From Desulfobacterales bacterium (GTDB taxonomy: Bacteria > Desulfobacterota > Desulfobacteria > Desulfobacterales > SpSt-501): a stretch of DNA of 64,000 bases. The stretch spans positions 62,001 to 126,000 of the forward strand of contig JAUQXK010000052.1 of assembly GCA_030834695.1 (NCBI GenBank). The letters run 5' to 3'. The notes beneath the pieces are model-generated. The model searched no databases and had not been told where the DNA came from. It saw nothing but the letters and a program-made list of their open reading frames with translations. How positions within the stretch are numbered: position 1 is the stretch's first letter; each line of letters opens with the position of its first letter. This document shows, one piece after another, positions 52,878 to 62,484 of the stretch. A program made the position numbers and the translations under genes.

Positions 52878-53123
52878 ATGGCCGCAGCATCCAAGACCAC
52901 GCCGAACCCGTCCTCCCACGTTCACATGACCAAAAAGTGCCCGGAGTGTTTCACCTACCTGCCGCTCGATTCCAAGCTGTGCCATTCGTGCGGAAAGGCC
53001 GTCGGGCCGGTGAACCGCTTGGGCTTGGCCGAAAAACCGCCAAACGTGAAAGGGTATGCGTTGGCGGCGATCGCCATTCTGGCGTTCGTCATTTTCATGT
53101 GGTGGGGGTTTTTTACCGAATAG
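52878..53123 (+). CDS. Zinc-ribbon membrane-tail protein
   Basis: 81 residues from ATG 52878 behind GAGGAGG. KKCPECFTYLPLDSKLCHSCG is a zinc ribbon, and the last ~22 residues form one membrane helix (ALAAIAILAFVIFMWWGFF), so it is a tail-anchored cytosolic ribbon. It follows ppiD by 79 nt and is ended by the next terminator. Function unknown. Confidence 0.75.
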   Translation: MAAASKTTPNPSSHVHMTKKCPECFTYLPLDSKLCHSCGKAVGPVNRLGLAEKPPNVKGYALAAIAILAFVIFMWWGFFTE

Positions 53124-53136
53124 TTATGAGCCCAAC

Positions 53137-53186
53137 TAAAGCACAAGAGGCCACAGGCCCATTCGGGCTGGTGGCCTCTTGTGCTT
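53137..53186. terminator. Bidirectional terminator before the UvrD-like helicase
   Basis: 17-bp stem AAAGCACAAGAGGCCAC with its complement ending GTGCTTT, around AGGCCCATTCGGGCTG. It serves the plus-strand zinc ribbon and the minus-strand helicase. Confidence 0.9.
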
Positions 53187-55177
53187 TACCAGCGCAGTTG
53201 TGAAATCCCGGAAAAACCGATGGAGCGTTTCTTAAGGATGTCGTCCGGGATCATGTCGATGAAACGCGACGGGCGGTTGAGAAGGATTCCCTGACTGCGG
53301 TCATAGACTTGGCGAGGGTAGGTAAAACACAGGCTTTCGCGGGCACGGGTCGCGGCCACGTACATGAGGCGCAGTTCTTCTTCCATATCCTCTTCGTTGG
53401 CCATGGCATACAGGGACGGAAATCGACCGTCCAATGCCCAGATGACGAAAACACTCTGCCACTCTAAACCCTTGGCCGAATGGATCGTCGAGAGAACCAG
53501 GCGGTCTTCGGCCTCGGCCGTGTAGAGAGTTTCTTCCGCACTGATGTTGGGCGGCTCCAGGGCCATGTCGGTCAGAAAGTGCTCCAGTCGACGGTAGCGT
53601 TCCAGGATGCCCAGCAATTGATCGAGGTCTTTTGCACGCTTGGGGTGGTCGTCGAAAAGCTGCCTCAGAATCGGCAGGTAGTAGTGGACGACGGCGCCCC
53701 CCATTTCCGCCAACGGCATGGCCGTTGCGTTGATGGAGCGGTAGAGATCCTTCAGACGATCGAGACCCGCGTTCTTTGCCTTGAGCGAGAGGAGGCCGTT
53801 GACGCCCGTTCCGGCCGCCACAATGGACTCATAAATCCGTTGAGCGCCGCGAGGGCCGACTTTTTCGACCAACTGCAGGATTCGGTACCAGCTGATACGG
53901 TCGTAGGGATTGGCGATCACCCGCAGATGGGCCAGGACATCCTTGATGTGCGCCGATTCCGTGAACTTGAAACCGCCGACCTTGATAAACGGGATCCCTT
54001 GACGGCTGAGTTCGATCTCCAGGTCGAAAGAATGAAAGCCGGCACGGAAGAGCACGGCGATCTGCTCCAGACGCAGGCCACGGGCCGTGAGATTTTGGAT
54101 TTGCTCAACCACATACACCGACTGGGTATGCTCATCCTCGGTCTCGATGAGTTCGGGCAGCGTCCCGCCGGACTTGCGCGTGAATAGGTGTTTGGAGTAC
54201 TTCTCTCGAGCGCGCTCGATGACGACGTTGGTCAGGCTGAGAATCGGCTGGGTGCTTCGGTAGTTTTCTTCCAGTCCGATGACGCGAGTTCCCGGGAAAA
54301 GCTTGGGGAAATCGATGATGTTGCGAAAGTTGGCTCCCCGAAAGGCGTAAATGCTTTGCGAGTCGTCGCCCACCACCATGATGTTATGATTGGCGTCGGT
54401 TAGATGGTACAGGATCTCGGCTTGGACCCGGTTGGTGTCCTGGTACTCATCGACCATGATGTAGCGATAGGAGGCGGAGATGCGGCGGCGCACCTCCGGC
54501 GCATCCTGCAGCAACCGCTGGAACCAAACGAGCAGGTCGTCGTAATCCATGAAATGGTGTTCGCGCTTGCGTTGCGAGTAGCATTCAAAGAGCGCGGCGA
54601 TGGCATCCATCTGCTCGGACAGATGGGCATAATCCGCAAAGACCACGTCTTCGACGGACTGCGCCTTGTTGGCGGCGCGGCTGAAGATGTCGGCTAAGGT
54701 ATTTTTGCGCGGCAGGCGCCGCTGGCGGGATGCAGCCTCGCTTTCCTTGCGAATCAGCGCGATGAGGGCTTCCGCGTCGTTGCGGTCCAGAATGGCAAAG
54801 TCGGGCGAGAGGCCGGCGTACGAGGCGTATTGACGTAGTTTCAAATTGGCAAAGGAGTGGAATGTGCCACCGGATACCCGTTCACACCGTTGGTCCAGCA
54901 GCCGTGCCGCCCGTTGCAGCATTTCTTGGGAGGCTTTGCGGGTGAAGGTCAGCAGCAAGATCGCGGCCGGATGAACGCCCTCGGCTACTAGCCGCGCTAC
55001 CCGATGGGTCAGCGTGCGAGTTTTTCCGCTGCCCGCCCCCGCGACCACCAGCAAAGGGCCGTCGGCATGCTCGACAGCGGCCCGTTGGGCATCATTCAGC
55101 GCTTCCCCCCACAGACCGGTCGATGCGCGCGGGCGGCAGGCATTGTCACTAAGTTTTTGCATGATGGAGCAAACCAT
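53186..55177 (-). CDS. UvrD/Rep/PcrA-type ATP-dependent DNA helicase
   Basis: 663 residues of superfamily 1A: Q motif LNDAQRAAVEHADGPLLVVA, Walker A AGAGSGKTRTL, Walker B VDEYQDTNRVQ, motif III VVGDDSQSIYAFRGA, motif IV LEENYRSTQ, motif V STIHSAKGLEWQSVFV and motif VI LMYVAATRARE. It unwinds DNA 3'-5' in repair or replication restart. It ends soon after motif VI, lacking the long C-terminal tail of PcrA/UvrD that contacts RNA polymerase. ATG 55177 is used; ATG 55162 is also possible. Confidence 0.92.
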   Translation of the reverse strand: MVCSIMQKLSDNACRPRASTGLWGEALNDAQRAAVEHADGPLLVVAGAGSGKTRTLTHRVARLVAEGVHPAAILLLTFTRKASQEMLQRAARLLDQRCERVSGGTFHSFANLKLRQYASYAGLSPDFAILDRNDAEALIALIRKESEAASRQRRLPRKNTLADIFSRAANKAQSVEDVVFADYAHLSEQMDAIAALFECYSQRKREHHFMDYDDLLVWFQRLLQDAPEVRRRISASYRYIMVDEYQDTNRVQAEILYHLTDANHNIMVVGDDSQSIYAFRGANFRNIIDFPKLFPGTRVIGLEENYRSTQPILSLTNVVIERAREKYSKHLFTRKSGGTLPELIETEDEHTQSVYVVEQIQNLTARGLRLEQIAVLFRAGFHSFDLEIELSRQGIPFIKVGGFKFTESAHIKDVLAHLRVIANPYDRISWYRILQLVEKVGPRGAQRIYESIVAAGTGVNGLLSLKAKNAGLDRLKDLYRSINATAMPLAEMGGAVVHYYLPILRQLFDDHPKRAKDLDQLLGILERYRRLEHFLTDMALEPPNISAEETLYTAEAEDRLVLSTIHSAKGLEWQSVFVIWALDGRFPSLYAMANEEDMEEELRLMYVAATRARESLCFTYPRQVYDRSQGILLNRPSRFIDMIPDDILKKRSIGFSGISQLRW

Positions 55178-55389
55178 TCATCCGGGCCCGGCCGCATCGC
55201 CGGTGCCGTTCTGCGTTGGAAAGGCGAGAAGCACCCTATCAGAAAAGACGGTGAAGGTCTTGTCTTTTTTCAGAGAGCCATCCTTGATTCGAATTTGGCT
55301 TAGATTGACTTCTTTTGCGGGCTGTACTACTCTTCCAACACGTACGCTTGAACGGGTTAGAATTCTTTCTTCCGGGAGGGACAGCACCC

Positions 55390-55737
55390 ATGAAAACATT
55401 ACAGGCACAACTCGCGTGGATCTCGCAGACGTTATCCGGTTTGTCCAAACAGGTCAGCAAGATCACCCAACAAGTCGGAAAGTTGACGAAGCCCCCCAAG
55501 GCGAAGCCAGGGCGCCGTTCGGTCCAGAAAACTTCCGGCAGAGTCGCTCGGGTGCGAAGAGATACCGTGCTTGATTCCGTTTTTGACGCCATTAAACGCA
55601 GTCGCGGCGGAATCAGCATCGCGCAATTGAAAAAGAAAACCGATCTCGGGGACCGCCAGCTCAGCAATGCGCTTTACAAGCTGACCAAGAAGGGTGTGGT
55701 CCACGCTAAAGCGCGCGGGCTTTACGTAAAAAGTTGA
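55390..55737 (+). CDS. Winged-helix protein with coiled-coil N-terminus
   Basis: 115 residues behind GGGAGGGACAGCACCC. The N-terminal third is helical (QLAWISQTLSGLSKQVSKIT), the middle is basic and probably disordered, and the last ~60 residues form a winged helix (ISIAQLKKKTDLGDRQLSNA then LYKLTKKGVVHAKARGLYVK). It reads as a small DNA-binding regulator. Targets are unknown. It is followed by a good terminator. Confidence 0.75.
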   Translation: MKTLQAQLAWISQTLSGLSKQVSKITQQVGKLTKPPKAKPGRRSVQKTSGRVARVRRDTVLDSVFDAIKRSRGGISIAQLKKKTDLGDRQLSNALYKLTKKGVVHAKARGLYVKS

Positions 55738-55778
55738 CTACCGATCGGCCCGGCGGCCGACGGTGGCTCTGAACGGAA

Positions 55779-55817
55779 ATGGTCTTCAACCGATGAGGTT
55801 TGAAGGCCATTTTTTTG
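55779..55817 (+). terminator. Rho-independent terminator after the winged-helix gene
   Basis: ATGGTCTTCAACC pairs with GGTTTGAAGGCCAT (with one G-U and one bulge), loop GATGA, followed by TTTTTTT. Confidence 0.85.
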
Positions 55818-55831
55818 GTGCAGCGGCTGCG

Positions 55832-57685
55832 TCAATCCGCTGCTCGCTTCAATTGGGCTTCGGCCTCTTCCAGATTCAGCCTGGCGGCCGGATACGCCGG
55901 GTTGATCGCCAGGGCCCGGCGGAATTTTTCAACGGCTTGGATTAGCTTTCCTTGTTCCTTCAGCACCAGCCCAAGATTGTTGTAGGCCTCGGCATAGTGC
56001 GGGTTGATGCGGATGGCCTGCTCCAAGTGGTAGATCGCACCTTCCAGGTCCCCTTTGCCATTAAGCGCTACCGCCAGGTTGTTCCGGGCGGTTTCAAACT
56101 CCGGCGCCAGGTCCACCGCCTGCTGCAGATGCCGTATGGCCTCCGGATAGTTCTCCTGAAGCAGGTACGCCACTCCGATGTTGTTGTGGGCCATGTAGTT
56201 GCCAGGCTCCAATCGAACCGCTTCCAGGAGTTGCTGCACGCCGTCCTGCAATCGCCCTAGCCGGACCCACGCATACCCGAGATTGTAACGCGCATCTGCG
56301 TAGTTCGGCCGCAGATCGATGGCCTTTTGGAAATTGGCCGCCGCTTCCGGCAAGCGGTTATGCTCGGAAAGGGCACTTCCAAGATTGTTATACGGGCGGG
56401 CCTTGGCGGGGGACTTGTTCACGCAGTCCTGCCATAGCGCCACGGCATCGCCCCAAACCTGGCTGCGCTGCCAGGTCCATCCGGCCCATAGCAGCGCGAT
56501 TGCCGCAAGCACGGCCGCCGCCGCCCATCTGCGTCTGACCCATCGAAATAACGATGCAGTCAGTGCCGCGATCGGCATTACCGATGGAAGGTAAGTGCGG
56601 TGCTCGAATACCGTCTCCAGACGTATAACCGAGGATTCGATCACGAGGTTGCCTAAGAACCACAGAATGGCGTAGGCACTCAAGGCGTCGCGGCGGGCGA
56701 TGAAAATGGCGAACGCCAGCAGCCCCGCCAGCGCGAGCACCGCCGGCAGCGTAGCGGTCGGATCGAGAAGGGAGAGCGAGAACGGAAAATCGTGGTCTAG
56801 GTTCAAGCGCGAGGAGGCCGGCCAGAAGATCAGGCTGATGTAAAAACACACGGCCCGTGCCTGGGTTAGCAGGCGTTGGGAGGCGGAGAAGCTGCCGTCG
56901 GCGTAAGGTGCCAGGATTTCTCCCACCGGGTCCCGACTGCCGATGTAAACCAGGCCGATGGCGGCCGAAAGAATGCACACGCCGGCCAACGCGGGCAGGC
57001 TGCGCCGCCACCATCCATTCTGGAGCCTTTGCAAAAAGAACCACTCGTAAAGATAGATGAAGAGCGGCAGGGTGGCTGCAATTTCCTTAGAGCCAAAGGC
57101 CAGCAGGCCGGCCAGCCCACAGACGCCATAAAGAGCGATGCGCCGGGGACCGCTTTCCGGCAAAAGCCGTGCGCGGATATAGCACAGCATGGACAGCAGG
57201 TAGAATAGAACCGCCAAACTGGTCATGCGTTGGACAATATAGCTGACGGACTGGGTATGAAGCGGATGCAACATCCAGACCGCGGCCGCCAGCGCGGCAA
57301 CGAGGCCGGCCGTTTCCCTCTGGGCGGAGAGTGCCGGAGTCTCGAAAGTGATGCGGACCAGGCCGAACACCAGGAAACCGTTGATGATGTGGATCAGGAT
57401 GTTGACGAAGCGGTATCCGACCACATTGGTGCCGTTGAAATAGTAATTGAAAGCAAAACTCACGTTGGCGACGGGGCGATTGGGCAGGGGGCTTTTAAAC
57501 GCCGCGGCGTATAACCCGGACGGATCGAGACCAGAGATTCGGATGAAGCGGTTTTCGGTGATGTTGTGTTCGTCGTCAAACACGAAGGGTCCGCTGAGGG
57601 CGCCCATGTAACAGAAGACCACCAGCAGCGCTGCGGCGGCAACCATCAGAAATTCGCTTGAGGACTTGTTTGGTTTAGTGCCCAT
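55832..57685 (-). CDS. Polytopic membrane protein with C-terminal TPR repeats (TMTC-like)
   Basis: 617 residues. Residues 1-~400 hold about 10-11 membrane helices, with a large first loop after helix 1 carrying FVFDDEHNITENRF; the DD pair resembles the catalytic motif of PMT-type glycosyltransferases. Residues ~415-617 are six TPRs (ARPYNNLGSALSEH, ADARYNLGYAWVRLG, MAHNNIGVAYLLQENYPEA, AEAYNNLGLVLKEQG). The layout matches TMTC-type O-mannosyltransferase-like proteins, common in Desulfobacterota; the activity is unproven. Divergent from the histidine kinase gene. Confidence 0.88.
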   Translation of the reverse strand: MGTKPNKSSSEFLMVAAAALLVVFCYMGALSGPFVFDDEHNITENRFIRISGLDPSGLYAAAFKSPLPNRPVANVSFAFNYYFNGTNVVGYRFVNILIHIINGFLVFGLVRITFETPALSAQRETAGLVAALAAAVWMLHPLHTQSVSYIVQRMTSLAVLFYLLSMLCYIRARLLPESGPRRIALYGVCGLAGLLAFGSKEIAATLPLFIYLYEWFFLQRLQNGWWRRSLPALAGVCILSAAIGLVYIGSRDPVGEILAPYADGSFSASQRLLTQARAVCFYISLIFWPASSRLNLDHDFPFSLSLLDPTATLPAVLALAGLLAFAIFIARRDALSAYAILWFLGNLVIESSVIRLETVFEHRTYLPSVMPIAALTASLFRWVRRRWAAAAVLAAIALLWAGWTWQRSQVWGDAVALWQDCVNKSPAKARPYNNLGSALSEHNRLPEAAANFQKAIDLRPNYADARYNLGYAWVRLGRLQDGVQQLLEAVRLEPGNYMAHNNIGVAYLLQENYPEAIRHLQQAVDLAPEFETARNNLAVALNGKGDLEGAIYHLEQAIRINPHYAEAYNNLGLVLKEQGKLIQAVEKFRRALAINPAYPAARLNLEEAEAQLKRAAD

Positions 57686-57944
57686 CGTCCGAAATTTAAA
57701 GTTAGAAGGATGCCGGGTTTCAAGCTCCCTTCTGACAAGCGGAAGAGAGGAAGGGTTGGGTCAAGATGATGCCATCCTATCACCAAAACCAAGCAAAAGC
57801 TTCTTTTTTCGATTGGCTGACAATCCGAACAATAAATTGACTCTTAAAGAATTCCATAATACTATAAAACAGTTACTGTTCAGCCTGACACTTCGGCGAA
57901 GAGGCCTAACAGACTCCCGCAGACATCCCTCGGCACGGAAGCTT

Positions 57945-59750
57945 ATGGACGGAAGAAATTCGTACGACCGCATCTTTAACTCGATTCTGATCAGCGGTAT
58001 CACCATTTCCTGCTTCTACTGGGTATGCGAATCTTTCATGTTTTTCTTCCTGGCGCCGGAGGCTAATTTCATCCAGCATCTGATGGGGCCGGACCGGTTC
58101 AACACCTGGACGCGGGTGCTCGTTTTGTGCTTGTTCGCCATCTTCGGGTCTCATATCCAGTACACGATCAACAAGGAGCGTGAGGCGGACGAGGCGCTGC
58201 GTTCAAGCGAGGAGAAATACCGCAGCATCCTGGAAAGTGTCGAAGAGGGATACTTTGAAACCGACCTTCTGGGTAAAATAAGATTTCTCAACGGGCCGCT
58301 GTGCCGCATCCTTGGATACGACGCCGACGAACTCAACGGGATGACGACGCAGGACTTCACTACGCCAGAAACCGCTGCGGCGGCGGAAGGCATTCTGGAT
58401 CAGGTGCAGCGGACCGGTGAGGCGACCTCTGTCTCGAATTACGTAATTTGCCAAAAAGACGGCACCCGCAGGGACCTGGAGCTTTCCATTTCGCTCATGC
58501 AGGACGGCGTGGACCGACCGGTTGGATTCCGTTGGGTGGTGCGTGATGTGACCGAGCGAAGGCGCGCCGAAGAGGAAAGAAAAAAACTTGAAGGCCAGTT
58601 GCAGGCGGCGCAGAAAATGGAAGCGATCGGCACGCTTGCAGGCGGTATCGCCCACGATTTCAATAATATCCTCATGGGGGTCCAGGGCAACGCCTCTCTC
58701 CTTGAAATTCGGCTTGAAGACGGTCACCCGGGTCGCGAAAAGGTTAAAAACATTGAAAAATATGTTGAAAGCGGCACCCAACTCTCCAGGCAGTTGCTGG
58801 GTTTTGCTCGCCGGGGAAAATACAACGTCAAGGCCTCCGACCTTAACGATATTATTGAAAAAACCGCTTCCATGTTTGCCCGCACCCGAAAGGAAATCCG
58901 GGTGCACCGCCAACTGGCGCCGGACCTTTTGACTGTCGAGGTCGACCGGGGACAGATCGAGCAGGTATTGCTCAACCTCTACATCAACGCGTGGCAGGCC
59001 ATGCCCAACGGAGGCGATCTCTACCTCATCACAGAAAACTTGACACTCGATGAGAATTACGTCCAGCCCTACCGCGTGAAACCGGGGCGATTTGTGAAGG
59101 TAACCATCGCCGACACCGGCATCGGTATCGATGAAAAAGACCTTCATCGAATTTTCGAGCCCTTTTTCACGACCAAAGCGATGGGGCGAGGTACCGGCTT
59201 GGGTCTGGCGTCAGCCTATGGAATCATCAAGAGCCACGGCGGCCATATCAACGTATACAGCGAAAAAGATCATGGGACGACGTTCAACTTTTACCTCCCG
59301 GCTTCGCAGCGCAAAGTCGTGGCGGAGGTGAAGCCGGTCACTCCGGCTGTCCGCAAGGGGCGAGAAACGATTTTGCTGATCGACGACGAAGAAATGATCA
59401 TCGATGTCGGGTGCGGCCTGTTGAGAGAGTTGGGGTATACGGTGATCCCTGCCCGCAGCGGTCAGGAAGCCCTGAATATCTACCGCGAGCGCCACACAGA
59501 TATCGACCTTGTCGTTATGGACATGATCATGCCCGGAATGGGCGGCGGCGAGACATTCGACCGCCTGAAACAGATCAATTCTCGAGTCAAGGTGCTGCTT
59601 TCCAGCGGCTACAGCATCAACGGCCAAGCCAGTCAAATCATGGAGCGCGGCTGTAACGGTTTTATCCAGAAACCATTCAATCTCCAGCAGCTCTCGGCGA
59701 AGCTGAGGCAGATTTTGGATGGGAAACAGCCGATAGCGGATAGCTCGTAG
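57945..59750 (+). CDS. Hybrid sensor histidine kinase, TM-PAS-HisKA-HATPase-REC
   Basis: 601 residues from ATG 57945. Two membrane helices within ~10-65; PAS ~80-200 (YRSILESVEEGYFETDLLGKI, WVVRDVTERRRAEE); HisKA with the phospho-His in GTLAGGIAHDFNNILMGVQG; HATPase with LNLYINAWQAMP, IADTGIGID and GTGLGLASAYGII; C-terminal receiver from ~495 (LLIDDEEMIIDVG, VVMDMIMPGMGGG, Lys in GFIQKPF). A self-contained sensor passing phosphate to its own receiver. No separate regulator is adjacent. An open extension upstream to 57666 is poorly protein-like. Confidence 0.93.
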   Translation: MDGRNSYDRIFNSILISGITISCFYWVCESFMFFFLAPEANFIQHLMGPDRFNTWTRVLVLCLFAIFGSHIQYTINKEREADEALRSSEEKYRSILESVEEGYFETDLLGKIRFLNGPLCRILGYDADELNGMTTQDFTTPETAAAAEGILDQVQRTGEATSVSNYVICQKDGTRRDLELSISLMQDGVDRPVGFRWVVRDVTERRRAEEERKKLEGQLQAAQKMEAIGTLAGGIAHDFNNILMGVQGNASLLEIRLEDGHPGREKVKNIEKYVESGTQLSRQLLGFARRGKYNVKASDLNDIIEKTASMFARTRKEIRVHRQLAPDLLTVEVDRGQIEQVLLNLYINAWQAMPNGGDLYLITENLTLDENYVQPYRVKPGRFVKVTIADTGIGIDEKDLHRIFEPFFTTKAMGRGTGLGLASAYGIIKSHGGHINVYSEKDHGTTFNFYLPASQRKVVAEVKPVTPAVRKGRETILLIDDEEMIIDVGCGLLRELGYTVIPARSGQEALNIYRERHTDIDLVVMDMIMPGMGGGETFDRLKQINSRVKVLLSSGYSINGQASQIMERGCNGFIQKPFNLQQLSAKLRQILDGKQPIADSS

Positions 59751-59798
59751 CTCGTAGTCGGAATAGGGATGAGGTCTGATTTGGGATGATGGAAGAAG

Positions 59799-60164
59799 AT
59801 GGCTTTTGCGTTCGAAGAATTGCTGGTTTACAGGAAATCATTGGATTTTGCCGCCAATGTGGTTAAAGCCGCTGAAGAAATCAGTTCGTTACGAAAGCAT
59901 TACAGGATCATAGAACAGCTGGAAGCCGCCCCTACGTCGATTGCCTTGAATATCGCCGAAGGCAAGGGGCGCTACTCGAAAAAGGAGTTCAAGCAGTTTC
60001 TTTATATTTCCAGAGGTTCGTTGTACGAAACGCTCGCCCTGATAGCTTGATTCAAAAAACTGGGTTGGCTGCCGCTGGAACCTTGCCAAGAACTATACGT
60101 TCAAGCCGAAGAAATCAGCAAAATGCTTTCAGGCCTCATCGCTTCGCTCACTGAAGAGAAATAA
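59799..60164 (+). pseudogene. Four-helix-bundle (23S rRNA IVS-type) protein, interrupted by TGA
   Basis: A 121-residue family-length frame: FEELLVYRKSLDFAANVVKA, EQLEAAPTSIALNIAEGKGR, KEFKQFLYISRGSLYE, then TGA at 60048-60050, then in the same frame FKKLGWLPLEPCQELY and EEISKMLSGLIASL to TAA at 60162. The downstream part is the normal fourth helix of this family. The single TGA is most simply a nonsense mutation or a sequencing error. Sec is unlikely because the family has no Cys there. Confidence 0.75.
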
Positions 60165-60205
60165 TTGCTTCCACATATCAGCTTTCAACCTGCCCATCAG
60201 CTGTT

Positions 60206-62287
60206 TTATTCTGCCACCGGCTCTCTTAACAGTCGTTCTACCGCCCGGGTCGCAGCGGCGGCGGCGTCGGGAAAAAACTGGGCCAAGCCGGATATGTGCC
60301 GCAGGTTGTCGGCGGTGCGCAGGACCAGCATGGCCAGATCCCCTTCCTCCATTTCAGCCGCTTCCAGTGCGTGCTCCCAAGAGCCTCCCTTGACCCAGGC
60401 ATACATGGCGGCGGCCGGGCGCAGGTAGAACCTTCGTCCTTCGAAACCACTGTCGAGCAGGTTTTTCAGAAAAGGCGAAAGCTGGTTCACCATTCGCTGG
60501 TAGCTGCGGATGAGGGTCCTGGTCAGAAAGCGTGAGTCGATGCGGTCGTCGACCTCCCGCTCGTTAACAAATACCGCTATAATCGCAGCCAACAGAGCAG
60601 GATCGCGGGGGAACGCGTTTTGTCGAAAACCTTCCGCGATTAATAGAGGCTGATCCACCCTCAGCCGGGACGCCCATCGCCCGTCTTCAGTCAACTCATC
60701 GCGTTCGTTCACAAAGGCTGTAGCGCGCAGAAACTCCATCCGACGCTTGAAATCCGCCCACAAGGGGGCGTGTGCTTCGGCCGCTTTCGGGCGTTTTCGG
60801 CGAGTGGCACCGAGTTGATGCGCTGCGAACGACTTTCGCAGAAGGTCTTCAATTTGTTCGGGCGGGTGGGACAACAGGAGATTCAGCACCATCGAGAAAT
60901 TGGTCCGGATCTGGCTGATCACGTCCGACGGTGGGGACTTGAGCAACCGCACGATGTGCAAAAGATCCATGAACCGACCTGGAATGGCCAGTGCGAAGCC
61001 GATGTTGTCCATGCCGCGGCGGCCGGCTCGGCCGACCACCTGATGAAATTCGGTGGGGTCGAGCGGCAGGAACTGCGTTCCGTTGAACCGATCGGAGTTG
61101 AGCAGAACAATGGTGCGCGCCGGGAAGTTGACGCCAGCGGCCACCGTGGTGGTGGCAAACACGGCATCCAGCAAGCCTTCGGTCATCAAACATTCCAGCA
61201 TCAGCTTCCAGGACGGCAGCTGGCCGGCATGGTGGGCGCCCACGGCCCGTTCCTGGAGCAAAGGGAGCTGACGGTGGTGAGCGAGGCGGGGACATTGCCG
61301 GATGAACTCGGCGATGCGGGTCCTGAGCCGATGCCGGCGCAAGTAATCCTCGGGCATATGGCCGCTGCAGACCTCCAACGCCTGGTCGCAGTCGGCGCGA
61401 GATTTCAGAAAGAAGATCGCCGGCAGCAGGTCATAACGGCCCAGGACGTCCAACACCCGGCCCAAAGAGGGCAGTTGGTTTCTGCGCGCAGACCTGTGCG
61501 AGCCGCGACTTGTGAAGTCGCTTACCATCGGATGGGGTTGGCTGCCTTTGCCTTTGCGGTTCGGGGTCGTCAACGGCAGCAGCAGGCCTGCGGGGTGCAG
61601 AAACAGTGGAAACAGGGGCACGGGTCGGCGCTGCTCTTGGACGACCGCGCAGGGCCGGCCGCGAATATCCGCAAGCCAGGCCGCTATACTGCGGGCGTTT
61701 CCGATAGTGGCCGAGAGGAGCAACAGCGGAATACGTGCCGGGAGGTAGATCATGACCTCCTCCCAGACGACTCCTCGCTCGGGGTCGCCCAGGAAATGGG
61801 CTTCATCAATGACTACAAAATCCGAGTCCAGGGATTCGCCACGGTGCATCGCATCATAAAGCTGGTTGCGCAGGATTTCGGTGGTCCCGACGGTGATGGG
61901 CGCATCCGGGTTTTCCTTGCGGTCTCCGGTCAGGATGCCGACCTGATCGGGGCCGAAGATCTGGCTGAAATCGCGGTATTTGGCATTGCTGAGAGCCTTG
62001 AGCGGGCAGGCGTACCATGCACGGCCCTGGCGCTCGAGCACGCGGGCGATCGCCTGCTCCGCGATCCAGGTCTTCCCGGACCCGGTGGGCGCCGTAACCA
62101 GGCAGTCCGAATGTCTTGTCGCCTCCAGTGCTTCTATCTGGAAAGGATCCGGGGAAAATGGGCGGCTCTCCGGGACCCCGATTTCACCGAAGATTTTCTT
62201 TAGGCTCGAATCGGCTCCGGGCGTGAAACCAGCCGCCGGAGTGGGGGGAATCCGCTTACGTCGAGAATGGTTGCGGGAACGGTGCAT
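60206..62287 (-). CDS. Ski2-like DEAD/DEAH-box helicase
   Basis: 693 residues. Motif I VTAPTGSGKTWIAEQ, Ia ACPLKALSNAKY, II VVIDEAHFLGD, III LLLSATIGN, IV AIFFLKSRADCD, V TTTVAAGVNFPAR and VI HQVVGRAGRRGMD place it in the Ski2/HelY superfamily 2 group. The C-terminal ~200 residues are helical and unlike known nuclease domains. Probably RNA or DNA remodelling; exact role unknown. The start codon is not certain because the first ~30 residues are basic and low in similarity. Confidence 0.88.
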   Translation of the reverse strand: MHRSRNHSRRKRIPPTPAAGFTPGADSSLKKIFGEIGVPESRPFSPDPFQIEALEATRHSDCLVTAPTGSGKTWIAEQAIARVLERQGRAWYACPLKALSNAKYRDFSQIFGPDQVGILTGDRKENPDAPITVGTTEILRNQLYDAMHRGESLDSDFVVIDEAHFLGDPERGVVWEEVMIYLPARIPLLLLSATIGNARSIAAWLADIRGRPCAVVQEQRRPVPLFPLFLHPAGLLLPLTTPNRKGKGSQPHPMVSDFTSRGSHRSARRNQLPSLGRVLDVLGRYDLLPAIFFLKSRADCDQALEVCSGHMPEDYLRRHRLRTRIAEFIRQCPRLAHHRQLPLLQERAVGAHHAGQLPSWKLMLECLMTEGLLDAVFATTTVAAGVNFPARTIVLLNSDRFNGTQFLPLDPTEFHQVVGRAGRRGMDNIGFALAIPGRFMDLLHIVRLLKSPPSDVISQIRTNFSMVLNLLLSHPPEQIEDLLRKSFAAHQLGATRRKRPKAAEAHAPLWADFKRRMEFLRATAFVNERDELTEDGRWASRLRVDQPLLIAEGFRQNAFPRDPALLAAIIAVFVNEREVDDRIDSRFLTRTLIRSYQRMVNQLSPFLKNLLDSGFEGRRFYLRPAAAMYAWVKGGSWEHALEAAEMEEGDLAMLVLRTADNLRHISGLAQFFPDAAAAATRAVERLLREPVAE

Positions 62288-62294
62288 ACGAGAT

Positions 62295-62483
62295 GAAAAT
62301 GCCTAAAATGCCTATAGTGTCTAAAGTGCCTAAAGTTCGGAGATAGAAACGACTTGAGGTACACGGTGCAGGGTGCAAGGTTAAAGATAAAAAAAACAGA
62401 AATTCATGTTTCCCTTTTCAAACTTTTTAGCACTCGTTTCAAATTTTAGGCACTATAGGCACTTTAGCGCACTTTAGGCATTT
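62295..62483. repeat. Heptamer-type repeats forming a large inverted pair
   Basis: Left arm 62295-62336 contains TGCCTAAAATGCCTATAGTG and more TGCCTAAAG units; right arm ~62444-62483 carries the complement (TTTTAGGCACTATAGGCACT and so on). The arms surround ~105 nt of AT-rich DNA. The whole can form a cruciform between the helicase and cooC, ending at the cooC stop. Confidence 0.7.
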
Positions 62484-62484
62484 C

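Noticed and set aside
60048-60050. Second selenocysteine codon
   Set aside because: The TGA in the four-helix-bundle gene does not replace a family Cys and no SECIS-like hairpin is evident; a nonsense mutation is simpler.
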